DNA from: Arctopsyche grandis | Taxonomy: Eukaryota > Arthropoda > Insecta > Trichoptera > Hydropsychidae | Direction of reading: 5' to 3' | NCBI RefSeq assembly: GCF_051622035.1 | Contig: NC_135365.1 | Coordinates: 5,936,001-6,000,000 of the forward strand | Length of the DNA stretch: 64,000 bases | Shown: in pieces, positions 55,830-64,000 of the stretch | How positions within the stretch are numbered: position 1 is the first letter of the stretch | How the letters are laid out: every line of letters starts with the position of its first letter | Translations under genes and position numbers: made by a program | Notes under the pieces: model-generated | What the model saw: only the letters and a program-made list of their open reading frames with translations | What the model was told of the DNA's origin: nothing | The model's database searches: none

Positions 55830-56385
55830 TTTTTTTTTTTTTTCATATTTTTCATTTTTTTCATTTTTTCAGTTTTTTCATTTTTTTCATTTTTTTCATT
55901 TTTTCAGTTTTTTCATTTTTTTCATTTTTTCAGTTTTTTCATTTTTTTCATTTTTTTCATTTTTTCAGTTTTTTCATTTTTTTCATTTTTTCAGTTTTTT
56001 CATTTTTTTCATTTTTTTCATTTTTTCAGTTTTTTCATTTTTTTCATTTTTTCAGTTTTTTCATTTTTTCAGTTTTTTCATTTTTTTCATTTTTTTCATT
56101 TTTTCAGTTTTTTCATTTTTTTCATTTTTTCAGTTTTTTCATTTTTTTCATTTTTTTCATTTTTTCAGTTTTTTCATTTTTTTCATTTTTTCAGTTTTTC
56201 CATTTTTTTCATTTTTTTCATTTTTTCAGTTTTTTCATTTTTTTCATTTTTTCAGTTTTTTCATTTTTTTCATTTTTTCAGTTTTTTCATTTTTTTCATT
56301 TTTTTCATTTTTTCAGTTTTTTCATTTTTTTCATTTTTTCAGTTTTTCATTTTTTTCATTTTTTTCATTTTTTCAGTTTTTTCAT
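55830..56385. repeat. Pyrimidine-rich array of ttttttcat / ttttttcag units
   Basis: About 60 units of 8-9 bases in higher-order groups of two or three cat units then a cag unit. The strand is almost pure pyrimidine, with repeated 'ttttttcag' resembling a splice acceptor. Confidence 0.9.
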
Positions 56386-56760
56386 TGCCGGGGGCGCTGG
56401 CGGCGCTGGGGGCGAAGCCCCCGGGGTGCCAAAGGCATCGGGGCGCTGGGGGCGCCGGAGGCGTCGGCGGCGCTGGGGGCGAAGCCCACGGGATGCCGAA
56501 GGCATCGGGGACGCTGGGGGCGAAGCCCCCGGGGTGCCGAAGGCATCGGGGGGGCTGGGGGCGACGGGATGCCGAAGGCATCGGGGACGCTGGGGGCGAA
56601 GCCCCCGGGGTGCCGAAGGCATCGGGGAGGCTGGGGGCGAAGCCCCCGGGGTGCCGAAGGCATCGGGGGTGCTGGGGGCGCCGGAGGCGTCGGCGGCGCT
56701 GGGGCCGAAGGCCCCGGAGCGACGGAGGCATCGGGGGCAAAGGCGTCAGGAGGTCGGCGA
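56386..56760. repeat. GC-rich minisatellite (gaagcccccggggtgccgaa)
   Basis: About nine to eleven variants of a roughly 36-base unit with gggggcgaagcccccgggg followed by tgccgaaggcatcggg. Both halves are short palindromes. The core gggcgaagccc is the same hairpin motif as in the arrays at 11.8-15.2 kb. Confidence 0.88.
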
Positions 56761-56913
56761 TGCACAAAACGTAGTTCGTAATTCGTAATCACTTCGTAAT
56801 TCGTGCATCAATTTCTTTCCGAAACCAGTCGATTCAATATCTTTAACTTTATTTTTATTCGAGTTTCAATTCCTTTTCGAAACCACCCGTTGAAATCAAC
56901 GGGTCCAACACTA

Positions 56914-57600
56914 GTATATATATAAAATTGAATGCCTATTTGTCTGTCTGTCTCGTATAGACTCCTATACCACTCATGGAACTCCTATACGATGGAACTT
57001 TCAGGATTTGTTGTATGCATGTCCGGGAAGCTTACTATGAAAAAAAAACGGGAAAAAACCTCTTAATAATAATATTCGATTGAATACTCGGTTAGTGAAT
57101 CGAATTTGGAGTCAGGTGTGGTCAACGAGGTTTGAATTGTTTTAATTATTTAATATTATTGTTTGTTGTATTCGGAAAATAATTTGAACCTTTTGAATCC
57201 GTTTGGCAGCACCTGACTCAATGTCCGATTCAATCAGGGACTATTTAATTAAGCATAGTTATTTTTTGTAATCGGAAAGTAATTTAAACAATAAGAATCT
57301 GATTGATGACTAAAGAGCGGACCCAGAGCGCGCTGTCCATTATTCACATGTTGTAAATGCATTGTTAAAGGTTTGCCGAACCTTTTTTACAAAGCATTTA
57401 CAATAATGAAACAATAGACGGCGCGCTTCCGGTCCTACCTCTATTGATGACACCTGACTCGATATCCGATTCAATCACGGAGCATTTAATCTAAAATTAT
57501 TTTAATATTCGGAAAATAATTAAAACAATTTAAACCCGGTTGACCACACCTGATTCCAAATTTGATTCACTTACCGAATATTCAATCGAGTATCGAGTAT
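56914..57600. mobile_element. Helitron 5'-type segment and 0.5-kb foldback
   Basis: Positions 56914-57080 resemble the 5' part of the Helitron at 9916-10245 (aaattgaatgcctatttgtc, aactttcaggatttgttgta). From 57076 to 57598 the sequence folds back: ttgaatactcggttagtgaa, ttggagtcaggtgtggtcaa and their inverses near 57550-57598. A second inverted pair lies at the centre (gcgcgctgtccattatt, aatgaaacaatagacggcgc). Confidence 0.6.
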
Positions 57601-57699
57601 TCACCGAGTATTCAATCGAATATCGAGTCAAATTGACTCGATATCCGATTTAAATTTAGGAGCGTTTTACCAACCATTTTTACTTTTTTATATTTTGTT

Positions 57700-57870
57700 T
57701 TCGGACTTTTCGTAGCTGGACCTTTAACCTGTCGGACATTTTATCATCTGGGTTCTTTATCGTCTGGATCACTTATCAGGTGGACATTCTATCGGGTGGA
57801 TCTTCTTTCGTGGTACCTTTGTCGTTGGATCTTATATCATTGGACCTTATGTCGTGGAAACCCTACTATG
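57700..57870. repeat. Degenerate phrase repeat (ggacctt-atgtcgtt)
   Basis: Roughly eight variants of an about 18-base phrase, such as tcgtctggatcacttatca, ggtggacattctatcggg and cgttggatcttatatcattg. The spacing is regular but the wording varies, as in the blocks at 11290-11415 and 15855-16060. Confidence 0.5.
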
Positions 57871-57884
57871 TCACCACTATTTGA

Positions 57885-58040
57885 GTATGATTTATGTACA
57901 ATAAAATTTATGTACAATTCATAGATGTCTCGTTAATTTGCGAGTTTTCAGTAATTGTTTGTAATTGGCCAGGAAGGCGCATTGGGGCTACCTGTAGGGC
58001 CTTCCTGGTATATATGTAAAAAAATAAAATAAAATATACG
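57885..58040 (+). mobile_element. SINE 3'-half fragment with LINE-like tail
   Basis: atagatgtctcgttaatttgcgagttttcag, then tgtttgtaattggccaggaa, ggcgcattggggctacctgt and an aaataaaataaaata tail. It matches the 3' part of the copies at 25.6-26.1 kb and 59.2-58.8 kb; the tRNA-like head is missing. Confidence 0.65.
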
Positions 58041-58319
58041 ATCCAAATGGACAACAACTATTACATGGCCAAAAACTGCAGGAAACTTTATCGTTTTGAT
58101 TATCTACAATGAAAAAATGCTCGCAATGCAAAATAATAATAGTGTTGCGTAGGGGTGGGTGGAGGATCCAAGTAAAAGGCCTTAGTCGTCTTCACAGCAT
58201 TTATTGATGATTAAGGAGATACACGCACTGGCAGTGCTCAGTCCAGAATGAATTGATATCGCCTAAGTATCGCCTTATAAGGGATAGATCTCTCAGGACA
58301 TCTTCGACGTCTAATTTGT

Positions 58320-58700
58320 CGGTCTCCGTGATTTGACAGAATGTTAAATTACAGAAAACGCAAATATCAGAATGCAAAGATCGAAAATCGAAAGATCTTA
58401 AGTCAAAAGATCAAAAAAAAATGGTGCATGGTAAACGGTACATACTCACTTAATTTGCGCGAGCAGGATACAACAGGAACAAGAGAAACAGGCTTTTTAA
58501 TGTGCGCGCGCAGAATACGGGAGAAAAAGCCTGTTCCTCTTGTTCCTGTTGTATCCTGCTCGCGCAAATTAAGTGAGTATGTACCGTTTACCATGCACCC
58601 TTTTTTTGATCTTTCGACTTAAGATCTTTCGATTTTCGATCTTTGCCTTCCGATATTTGCGTTTTCTGTAATTTAACATTCTGTCAAGTCACGTAGACCC
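58320..58700. mobile_element. Mutator-like foldback, perfect 9-bp duplication CTAATTTGT
   Basis: A 381-bp near-palindrome: arms read ggtctccgtgatttgacag, gaatgttaaattacagaaaa, aagatcgaaaatcgaaagat, ggtacatactcacttaattt and caggatacaacaggaacaag, and return inverted after a short loop containing gtgcgcgcgcagaatacg. CTAATTTGT flanks both ends (58311-58319 and 58701-58709). The short open frames on either strand are by-products of the hairpin. Confidence 0.85.
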
Positions 58701-58774
58701 CTAATTTGTTTACCTATTGTTATGGTCACGTACGGATATGTCTTCCCACGATATTCGGTCCCACGGTACAGGTC

Positions 58775-59215
58775 AATTTTTTTTATTTTTTTTATTTTTA
58801 CATATATACCAGGAAGGCCTTACAGGTAAATCCCAATGCGCCTTCCTGGCCAATTACAAATACAAATACAGCAAGTCGTTGAATTGCGAGACACTGAAAA
58901 AACTCGCAAATTAACGAGACATCTATGAATTGTACATAAATTTTTATTGTACATCAATCACATTTTTCAAATAGTGGTGGCATAGTAGGTAGGAAGGATT
59001 TTTAGCCAATTTTTTTTTCCGGGAACCGTTTCAACAATGAAATCAGAGAAAATTGGCAAACTCTGATAGGAAACGATCAACCTGGAGTCACAAATCCAGG
59101 TCTGACCAACAGCATACTCTGAAAAATTAATTTTCATTCAGGGATAGAACCCGGCACCTTCTTGACGGTAAGCAGAAGCTTAACGTCCGAGCTATGCTGC
59201 TGGCTAATTCTGGGA
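58775..59215 (-). mobile_element. Full-length tRNA-derived SINE with LINE-like tail
   Basis: Read on the minus strand it starts agccagcagcatagctcgga (A-box-like tagctcggacgt) and continues tgccgggttctatccctg (B box). Then comes the body gagtatgctgttggtcagac and ggttgatcgtttcctatcag, and the LINE-like tail ttggccaggaaggcgcattg with T/A-rich end. It lies inside the family B LTR. Confidence 0.75.
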
Positions 59216-59361
59216 AGTGCAATCATTGTTTAGCATACTTGCACTTAGCCTGTCGCTAATCCTTAAAACCACTTATACCGGTCACACGGTCTCTCAGGAC
59301 GCTGCCCGGCCTAATCCGATCGCAATTACTCGGCGGCTCTTTTTAGTATACGTAACAATAG

Positions 59362-59738
59362 TAAGAGGAAGTTAAGTCGCTGATACGTGGAAACACGTTT
59401 TTAGACTGTGTATGTAATAAGTAGAGGTAAGACCGGAAGCGTGCTTTTTCTAGAAAACATGGCGATTTGGGTCTATTTTCCAGGAAATAGAGCAAACTAC
59501 AAAGCAAAGCAATCATAAAAATGAACAATGCACCGCGAACAATAAACAAAGTAGTAGGTGAATGTATGTATGTAGTTTTATATTTCTGCACAAAAAAAAA
59601 AAAACAAGTGGTGCTTTGAATCACCGCTTTCGATTTGAAGCGGCTTGTTAATGAGTAGCTTCATTGATTAATGAGGTGAAGTGAAGAGGATGAGGATCGT
59701 ATCGATGGCATGGTCGCGTCCCACAGTTCGAGAGTCAC
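59362..59738. other. Intergenic, nothing recognised
   Basis: No gene or bounded repeat found between the LTR and the LINE remnant. Confidence 0.4.
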
Positions 59739-60984
59739 TTGTCGGGGGCAGTCGACAGCGTATCATCTGTCGCTGAGTGGAGTCTCTCCATTCTTCTTAG
59801 ATGCCGTTTACTTTTGTGTTACCCGGCCATTGTGTGTTTTCCCTTGCAGCCTTTTGTCGAGCACCGCACTTGCATCCGTACTTTGAATGCGAAACGTGGA
59901 TACGGGGACAGTGCGATCGGAAAGTTGTTTACTGCGTATATGTACAATTTAAAAATACGTTCTTTATTCGAACCCACTGATTATGAATGTATTATTATAT
60001 ATTTTCGAATGGCTTCTATTCCAAGAGCTATTCGACTTCTTAATGAAATCGTTGCTGCCGAGACTGAATGTGATATTTTCCACCTTAGTGAGCGTAAATT
60101 GTCGGAAATTACTCTAACCCATTTATCTGGTAGTCTGCGCTCATCATTATTTTCATGATTGATTGTGATTTATGAGTGAAATTTTGATTAACTCTCTTCC
60201 ATTTGGGCCTTACAGGGATGTTTTGTATTTGTAGTTGTTTCTTACATATTTATTTATTTTATTTATTTTATTAATTAAAAAATCAACAGACATGATGTAC
60301 AGAGATAGGTATAAAAAAAACAAAAAGTAAATAAATAATATATGTAACATCCGAGTCCAATAATAGATTTTTACAAAAATGAAAAAGATAAATATAAGGA
60401 AAACAAATTAAAAAGTAAAGAATAAAGGCATGACAAAATATGTAGTACATTGCATAATTAAACTATAGTATTAAAATATTTGGAAAAGGTTATAAGATAG
60501 AATATAAGAAGAAATTGAAATTTACAAATATAAAACAAATGAAAAAGGTAAATACAAAATAAACAAATGAAAAGGAAAAGCTATAATATGATTAAATAGC
60601 ACATTACATAACTAAACTAAAGTATAAAAATAATGGAAATATTGGAAAAATAGAATAGGAGAAAAAATGAATCAATTTATTGAAACTGGCTGTAGGTGCA
60701 AGGCATTCCTTATGCTATATATTTTTTATTTGATATTTTTACTTTATCTGTTATTATTAAATGCTATTTTTTATGTTTATGTATGGATGTATTTATGTTT
60801 ATGTTTAAATGTATTTTTTTTATGTATAATTGATGAGTATATTATTTTCGTTATGTATTAATTTATGTTTAATTGTTATTTTGTTTTTTTTGTGTTATAT
60901 TTTTTGAGCATTGTGGCGCTTTAGGAATTCCTGTTATGCCTCAATGGTCTGTTTAGAATAAAATAAATAAATAAATATATGTGG
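59739..60984 (+). mobile_element. 5'-truncated LINE 3' end (copy 2)
   Basis: From about 59840 it holds the end of a LINE reading frame, then 3' untranslated sequence matching 41429-41600 (gatattttccaccttagtga, ctctcttccatttgggcct). An A-rich stretch of about 600 bp absent from copy 1 follows (60250-60660), then the small hairpin cattgtggcgctttagg...cctcaatgg and an aataaataaataaata tail. Confidence 0.65.
59850..60158 (+). pseudogene. LINE ORF2 C-terminal tail
   Basis: The frame ends MASIPRAIRLLNEIVAAETE then CDIFHLSERKLSEITL, which fits the very C-terminus of several insect non-LTR retrotransposons ('..P.A...N......DIF.L....F'). It has no polymerase or endonuclease part. The match is by pattern only. 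Confidence 0.45.
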
Positions 60985-60985
60985 T

Positions 60986-61371
60986 GGGTCTACGTGACGA
61001 GCCAGAATGTTAAAGTACAGAAAACACAAATATCGGAAGGCAAAGATCGAAAATCGAAAGATCTTAAGTCGAAATATCAAAAAAAAAAGGATGCATGGTA
61101 AACGGTACATACTCACTTAATTTGCGCGAGCAGGGTACAACAGGAACAAGAGGAACAGGCTTTTCCTCCCGTATTCTGCGCGCGCACATTAATACGGGAG
61201 GAAAAGCCTGTTCCTCTTGTTCCTGTTGTATCCTGTTCACGCAAATTAAGTGAGTATGTACCGTTTACCATGCGCCCTTTTTTTTGATCTTTCGACTTAA
61301 GATCTTTCGATTTTCGATCTTTGCGTTTTCTGTAATTTAACATTCCGGCTCGTCACGGAGATCGGGATGAG
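60986..61371. mobile_element. Mutator-like foldback, second full copy
   Basis: Same palindromic family as 58320-58700; starts gggtctacgtgacgagccag and returns cggctcgtcacggagatcgg. Flanks atatgtggt (60977-60985) and acatgtggt (61372-61380) differ by one base in nine. It sits directly after the LINE tail. Confidence 0.75.
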
Positions 61372-61407
61372 ACATGTGGTCGGAAAATATGACTCGTATT
61401 TGTTTAA

Positions 61408-62518
61408 CCCTTTGAGTGCTGACGTATTTTCTGTTGAAAGCCCGCCACGCTGAAAATTCCGCCAACATTTCCATCTAGAGTTACATACCTAGAAATCCAA
61501 TAGAAAGCCAGTATAAAAATTGTAGCTAATTCAAACAAACCCCTGATAACTACCGCCGAGGATTTTGAGCTGTGTAAATTTGTGTTTAGATTCCCTAATA
61601 TATCTTACAACGATATAAAACAAACAAAAGGAGTCTATTGTTGAATGTATTTTACCAAAACCAGTCCCATCTCCTTCATTGTTGTAAAAATGTAATGTTT
61701 ACAATCTAAATGCCAAGTCTCAATCTAAAATACTCAGCAGTTAGGGATCTCCATTGGGTAATTTTGCTATGGTTATAAATTCAGAAATTCTGGTGTAAAC
61801 CAGTCTTTATAAACGGTAACAAATTTATGACATGGATTACACGACCCATGTTCAATGCATTTTTCTTCCATTATTTTTTTGACCCCTTTAACATGTGTGT
61901 TCTTCACGAAAAAATTCAAGTATAATTCTTGTATCAATGTGATGAACACAAAAAGAAAAATCACTAAATTTAATAAACCGGAAATGGGATTTTTTCCTCT
62001 TAGAAGGGTCAAAAATGTTGTCGCCGCGATTATGTCCCCCCCCTGAACGTATCAAGCTGAAAATTTATATTTGTATTCTTTATGTACTAGCTTAGAGCTT
62101 ATTAGGTGTTGGTCAGAATTTGTAAACCGGAAGTGGTATTTTTTTTTAAAACAATATTTCATTATTTTATTTTGACCTTTTAAATTATTTTAATCTTCTT
62201 GATATTTATTTTGTATAATAAAGATAGTGATTTTAAGTACAAATAAAATAAAATCATTAAATTTAATGAACCGGAAGTGGGATTTTTTCCTCTTAGAAAG
62301 ATCGAAAATGTTGTGCCCACTATTCTGTCCACAACTCTGAACGTATCAAGCTGAAAATTTATATTTGTATTCTTTATGTACTAACTTAGAGCTGATAAGT
62401 TTTAACGGGTAATATTTTTGTTTACTTTGTACATGTTCAAAATATAACGCCTATGCGTTTTTCAGGACAATGGACTTGTTGGCAAAACGCCGATCAGCGT
62501 TGGTCAGCATTCAAAGGG
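61408..62518. mobile_element. piggyBac-like non-autonomous element
   Basis: TTAA (61404-61407) then CCCTTTGAGTGCTGACG at the left and ggtcagcattcaaaggg then TAAA at the right: CCC...GGG ends with a TTAA-type target, one base changed on the right. The interior contains two tandem copies of a roughly 310-bp segment (taccggaa-type start, gggattttttcctcttagaa, aacgtatcaagctgaaaatt) at about 61960-62105 and 62265-62410. A truncated relative is at 9455-9876. It encodes no protein. Confidence 0.7.
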
Positions 62519-62579
62519 TAAACATAAATCGTTTGCTTTTTAACTTTCGGTGGATTGAAAGCTAAGCTTTGTTTGAAGT

Positions 62580-63580
62580 TAATTTCCAAAGTCGCTCAAG
62601 AAAAACTTACACATTAGAATTCCGCAAAAAAGGGTTAGTACCCTCGGATAACATACAAATACCCTTTGACGCTTTTTTGTGGAATTCTATTGTGTTAGTT
62701 CTTCTTGAGCATCTTTGAAAGTTTGGATGTCTCGAGAGTGTGGCTCTTTTGAGTGCATTTATCCGTATCAGTATTTGTTAATATAGACATGTTTCGTATT
62801 TGTTAATATAGTAATGGGTCATCCTATTGATAATTGATAATTCCGCATTCGTCACTTTAATCATACTTGAATATACATATATGTATTTAAATCTAACGAC
62901 GATAAGTACGTCCGATCTATATTTAAAATAAAAATTTTAAAAATCGAATATTTTTTTTGTCTTTTACCCAAGATCGTTCTGTGTCTATATTGACGCCCCA
63001 CCATTGTGTGGTTTAATATTTAATTTAATATATTTTCAACCACATTTTAAACAGTATAATTCTCAAAGAAAATGTCGCATATACGCAATTTTCACCGTCA
63101 TCTTGACAAACGAGTTTCGCCATTTTGTCTCAGGCGTCGTGATTAAATCAAATAAGCCGCAAAAATAATGGTTTAAAGCGGTGTGAAATTTTTTTTTTGC
63201 TTATCTTCTGAAATAGAAAATGCACATTTAAAAATAGACTTTAAATACAACATGGCACTTAGCGTTGGGAGATTCTGGAGTACACTGCGAGTATACTGCG
63301 AGTATATACTTTTTTATGGTTCCCGGAAAGATGCACTAAATTGCACTGAATAGTAGCGCAGCTTCGAGAAGTCTTAATTTTCAAAAGCGCTCAAAAATAA
63401 CTTACGCAATAGAAAATCACAAAAAATGGTTAGCACCCTCGGATAACATACAACTACCCCTTGACGCTTTTTTTTTATGGAATTACATATATTGCGTTAG
63501 TTCTTCTTGAGCATCTTTGAAAGTTTGGATATCTAGAGAGTGCAACTATCTCGAGTGCATTTTTCCGGTCACCTTTTTTT
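62580..63580. repeat. Two related copies of a hairpin repeat
   Basis: Copies at about 62583-62770 and 63375-63580 share ggttagtaccctcggataac / ggttagcaccctcggataac, gacgctttttt and ttcttcttgagcatctttga. Each contains an inverted pair (gctcaagaaaaacttacaca facing tgtgttagttcttcttgagc). The ends merge into ttgagtgcatttatcc, also seen at the window start. Confidence 0.6.
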
Positions 63581-64000
63581 TTATACATATGTACATTTGT
63601 GCACATACATACATATGTAGGTACTAACGTGCATGTGTATAATTGTATGTATGTATAATATGCACATTGGCTGCATTAGAAAAACCAGTGGAAAAGTTTG
63701 CGCGAGAACAAATCGGGCTTCCATGTTGACAAACCTAATCTATTATAGAGATTCATATGTAACATCTTAAAGTCCCAATACGACAAGACAAACTTCATAC
63801 AATTTATCTATGACAAAAAATTGTATCACGTTTCAAGCGAAACAAACACTGTGTATATATATATATATATATACATATATGTATGTATTTTTCCATTGAC
63901 GCCAACGAGCACTTGTCAGGTATTTGTGCGTCTGTAAATGAACTCCTATAGATGTCCCTCTACTTACATATATATACACTTCTTTTATTTCTTCTATTTT
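63581..64000. other. Right edge of the window, nothing recognised
   Basis: AT-rich with tacatacatatgtatg repeats and a (TA)n tract at about 63852-63872. No gene seen. Confidence 0.4.

Larger units (their letters stand above)
55585..56913 (+). mobile_element. Helitron made almost wholly of stacked satellites
   Basis: Begins TC after an A (55584) and ends CTAG before a T (56914). An 8-bp-stem hairpin cccgttgaaatcaacggg sits 11 bases before the CTAG, the textbook Helitron 3' end. Between the ends lie, in order, (TA)n, an 8-base tttgtata array, a ttttttcat/ttcag array and a GC-rich gaagcccccggggtgcc array, then about 150 bases of terminal sequence. The long open frames through it (Phe/His/Ser and Gly/Ala/Arg rich) only mirror the repeats. 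Confidence 0.75.
58143..59357. mobile_element. Solo LTR, family B, with 4-bp duplication ATAG and two nested insertions
   Basis: Begins TGTTGCGTAGGGGTGGGTGG and ends agtatacgtaaca. ATAG lies directly outside both ends (58139-58142 and 59358-59361). Within it are a foldback (58320-58700 plus its 9-bp duplication) and an inverted SINE (about 58775-59215). Without them the LTR is about 400 bp. No internal retroelement sequence adjoins it. Confidence 0.8.

Noticed and set aside
55547-56788. Open frames of 353 and 413 codons rich in Phe/His/Ser and then Gly/Ala/Arg
   Set aside because: They translate the TA, tttgtata, ttttttcat and GC-rich arrays. No domain, and two frames are open equally.
61113-61343. 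Short conserved protein shared by three loci (24.4, 58.4 and 61.2 kb)
   Set aside because: The shared peptide comes from the arms of a foldback element and is open on both strands; it is repeat sequence.

Overview
This is an AT-rich, intron-bearing insect nuclear genome window. The evidence is GT-AG introns, the insect-type aspartate decarboxylase and Dimmed proteins, abundant TATG/TACA simple repeats, and dense SINE, LINE, LTR, Helitron, hAT, pogo, piggyBac-like, Harbinger and Mutator-like debris. The insect order cannot be fixed from the sequence alone.

Six host genes are supported. On the plus strand, in order: the last coding exon of a BRI3 (brain protein I3) homologue (221-543); a complete 3-exon PLP decarboxylase, best read as aspartate 1-decarboxylase/black (7265-11061, 541 aa); a complete 8-exon MEIOB/hold'em-like meiotic OB-fold protein (16215-19856, 473 aa); a single-coding-exon 1,457-residue protein with a SecA-type ATPase at its C-terminus (26296-30669); and a complete 7-exon DNA polymerase delta subunit 2 gene (35633-44441, 466 aa). 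On the minus strand is a 3-exon bHLH gene, dimmed/MIST1-like (52226-50152, 236 aa). These genes do not form a functional cluster; they are ordinary neighbours separated by mobile DNA. MEIOB and POLD2 both serve DNA synthesis or repair but are separated by 16 kb and the SecA-like gene.

The rest is mobile DNA, and much of it can be dissected from target-site duplications. The clearest pieces are: an apparently intact hAT element with a 716-codon transposase and perfect 8-bp duplications inside POLD2 intron 5; two solo LTRs of one family with 4-bp duplications (20843-21523, 32228-33114); a third solo LTR (58143-59357) split by a Mutator-like foldback and a SINE; PIF/Harbinger elements with TTA duplications (3529-3741, 53572-55065); a pogo/Tigger element (964-2140); a hAT MITE with 8-bp duplications (47540-48135); and several foldback elements with 9-bp duplications.

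Two things stand out. The first is the SecA-like gene, a eukaryotic, intronless-coding protein that couples about 900 unrecognised residues to a bacterial-type SecA motor core without the SecA C-terminal domains. The second is a 3.96-kb Helitron-like unit (11571-15531) bounded by two outward-facing Helitron 3' ends. It carries a giant GC-rich palindrome and a third arm built from hundreds of small hairpins. A separate Helitron (55585-56913) consists almost entirely of stacked satellites.
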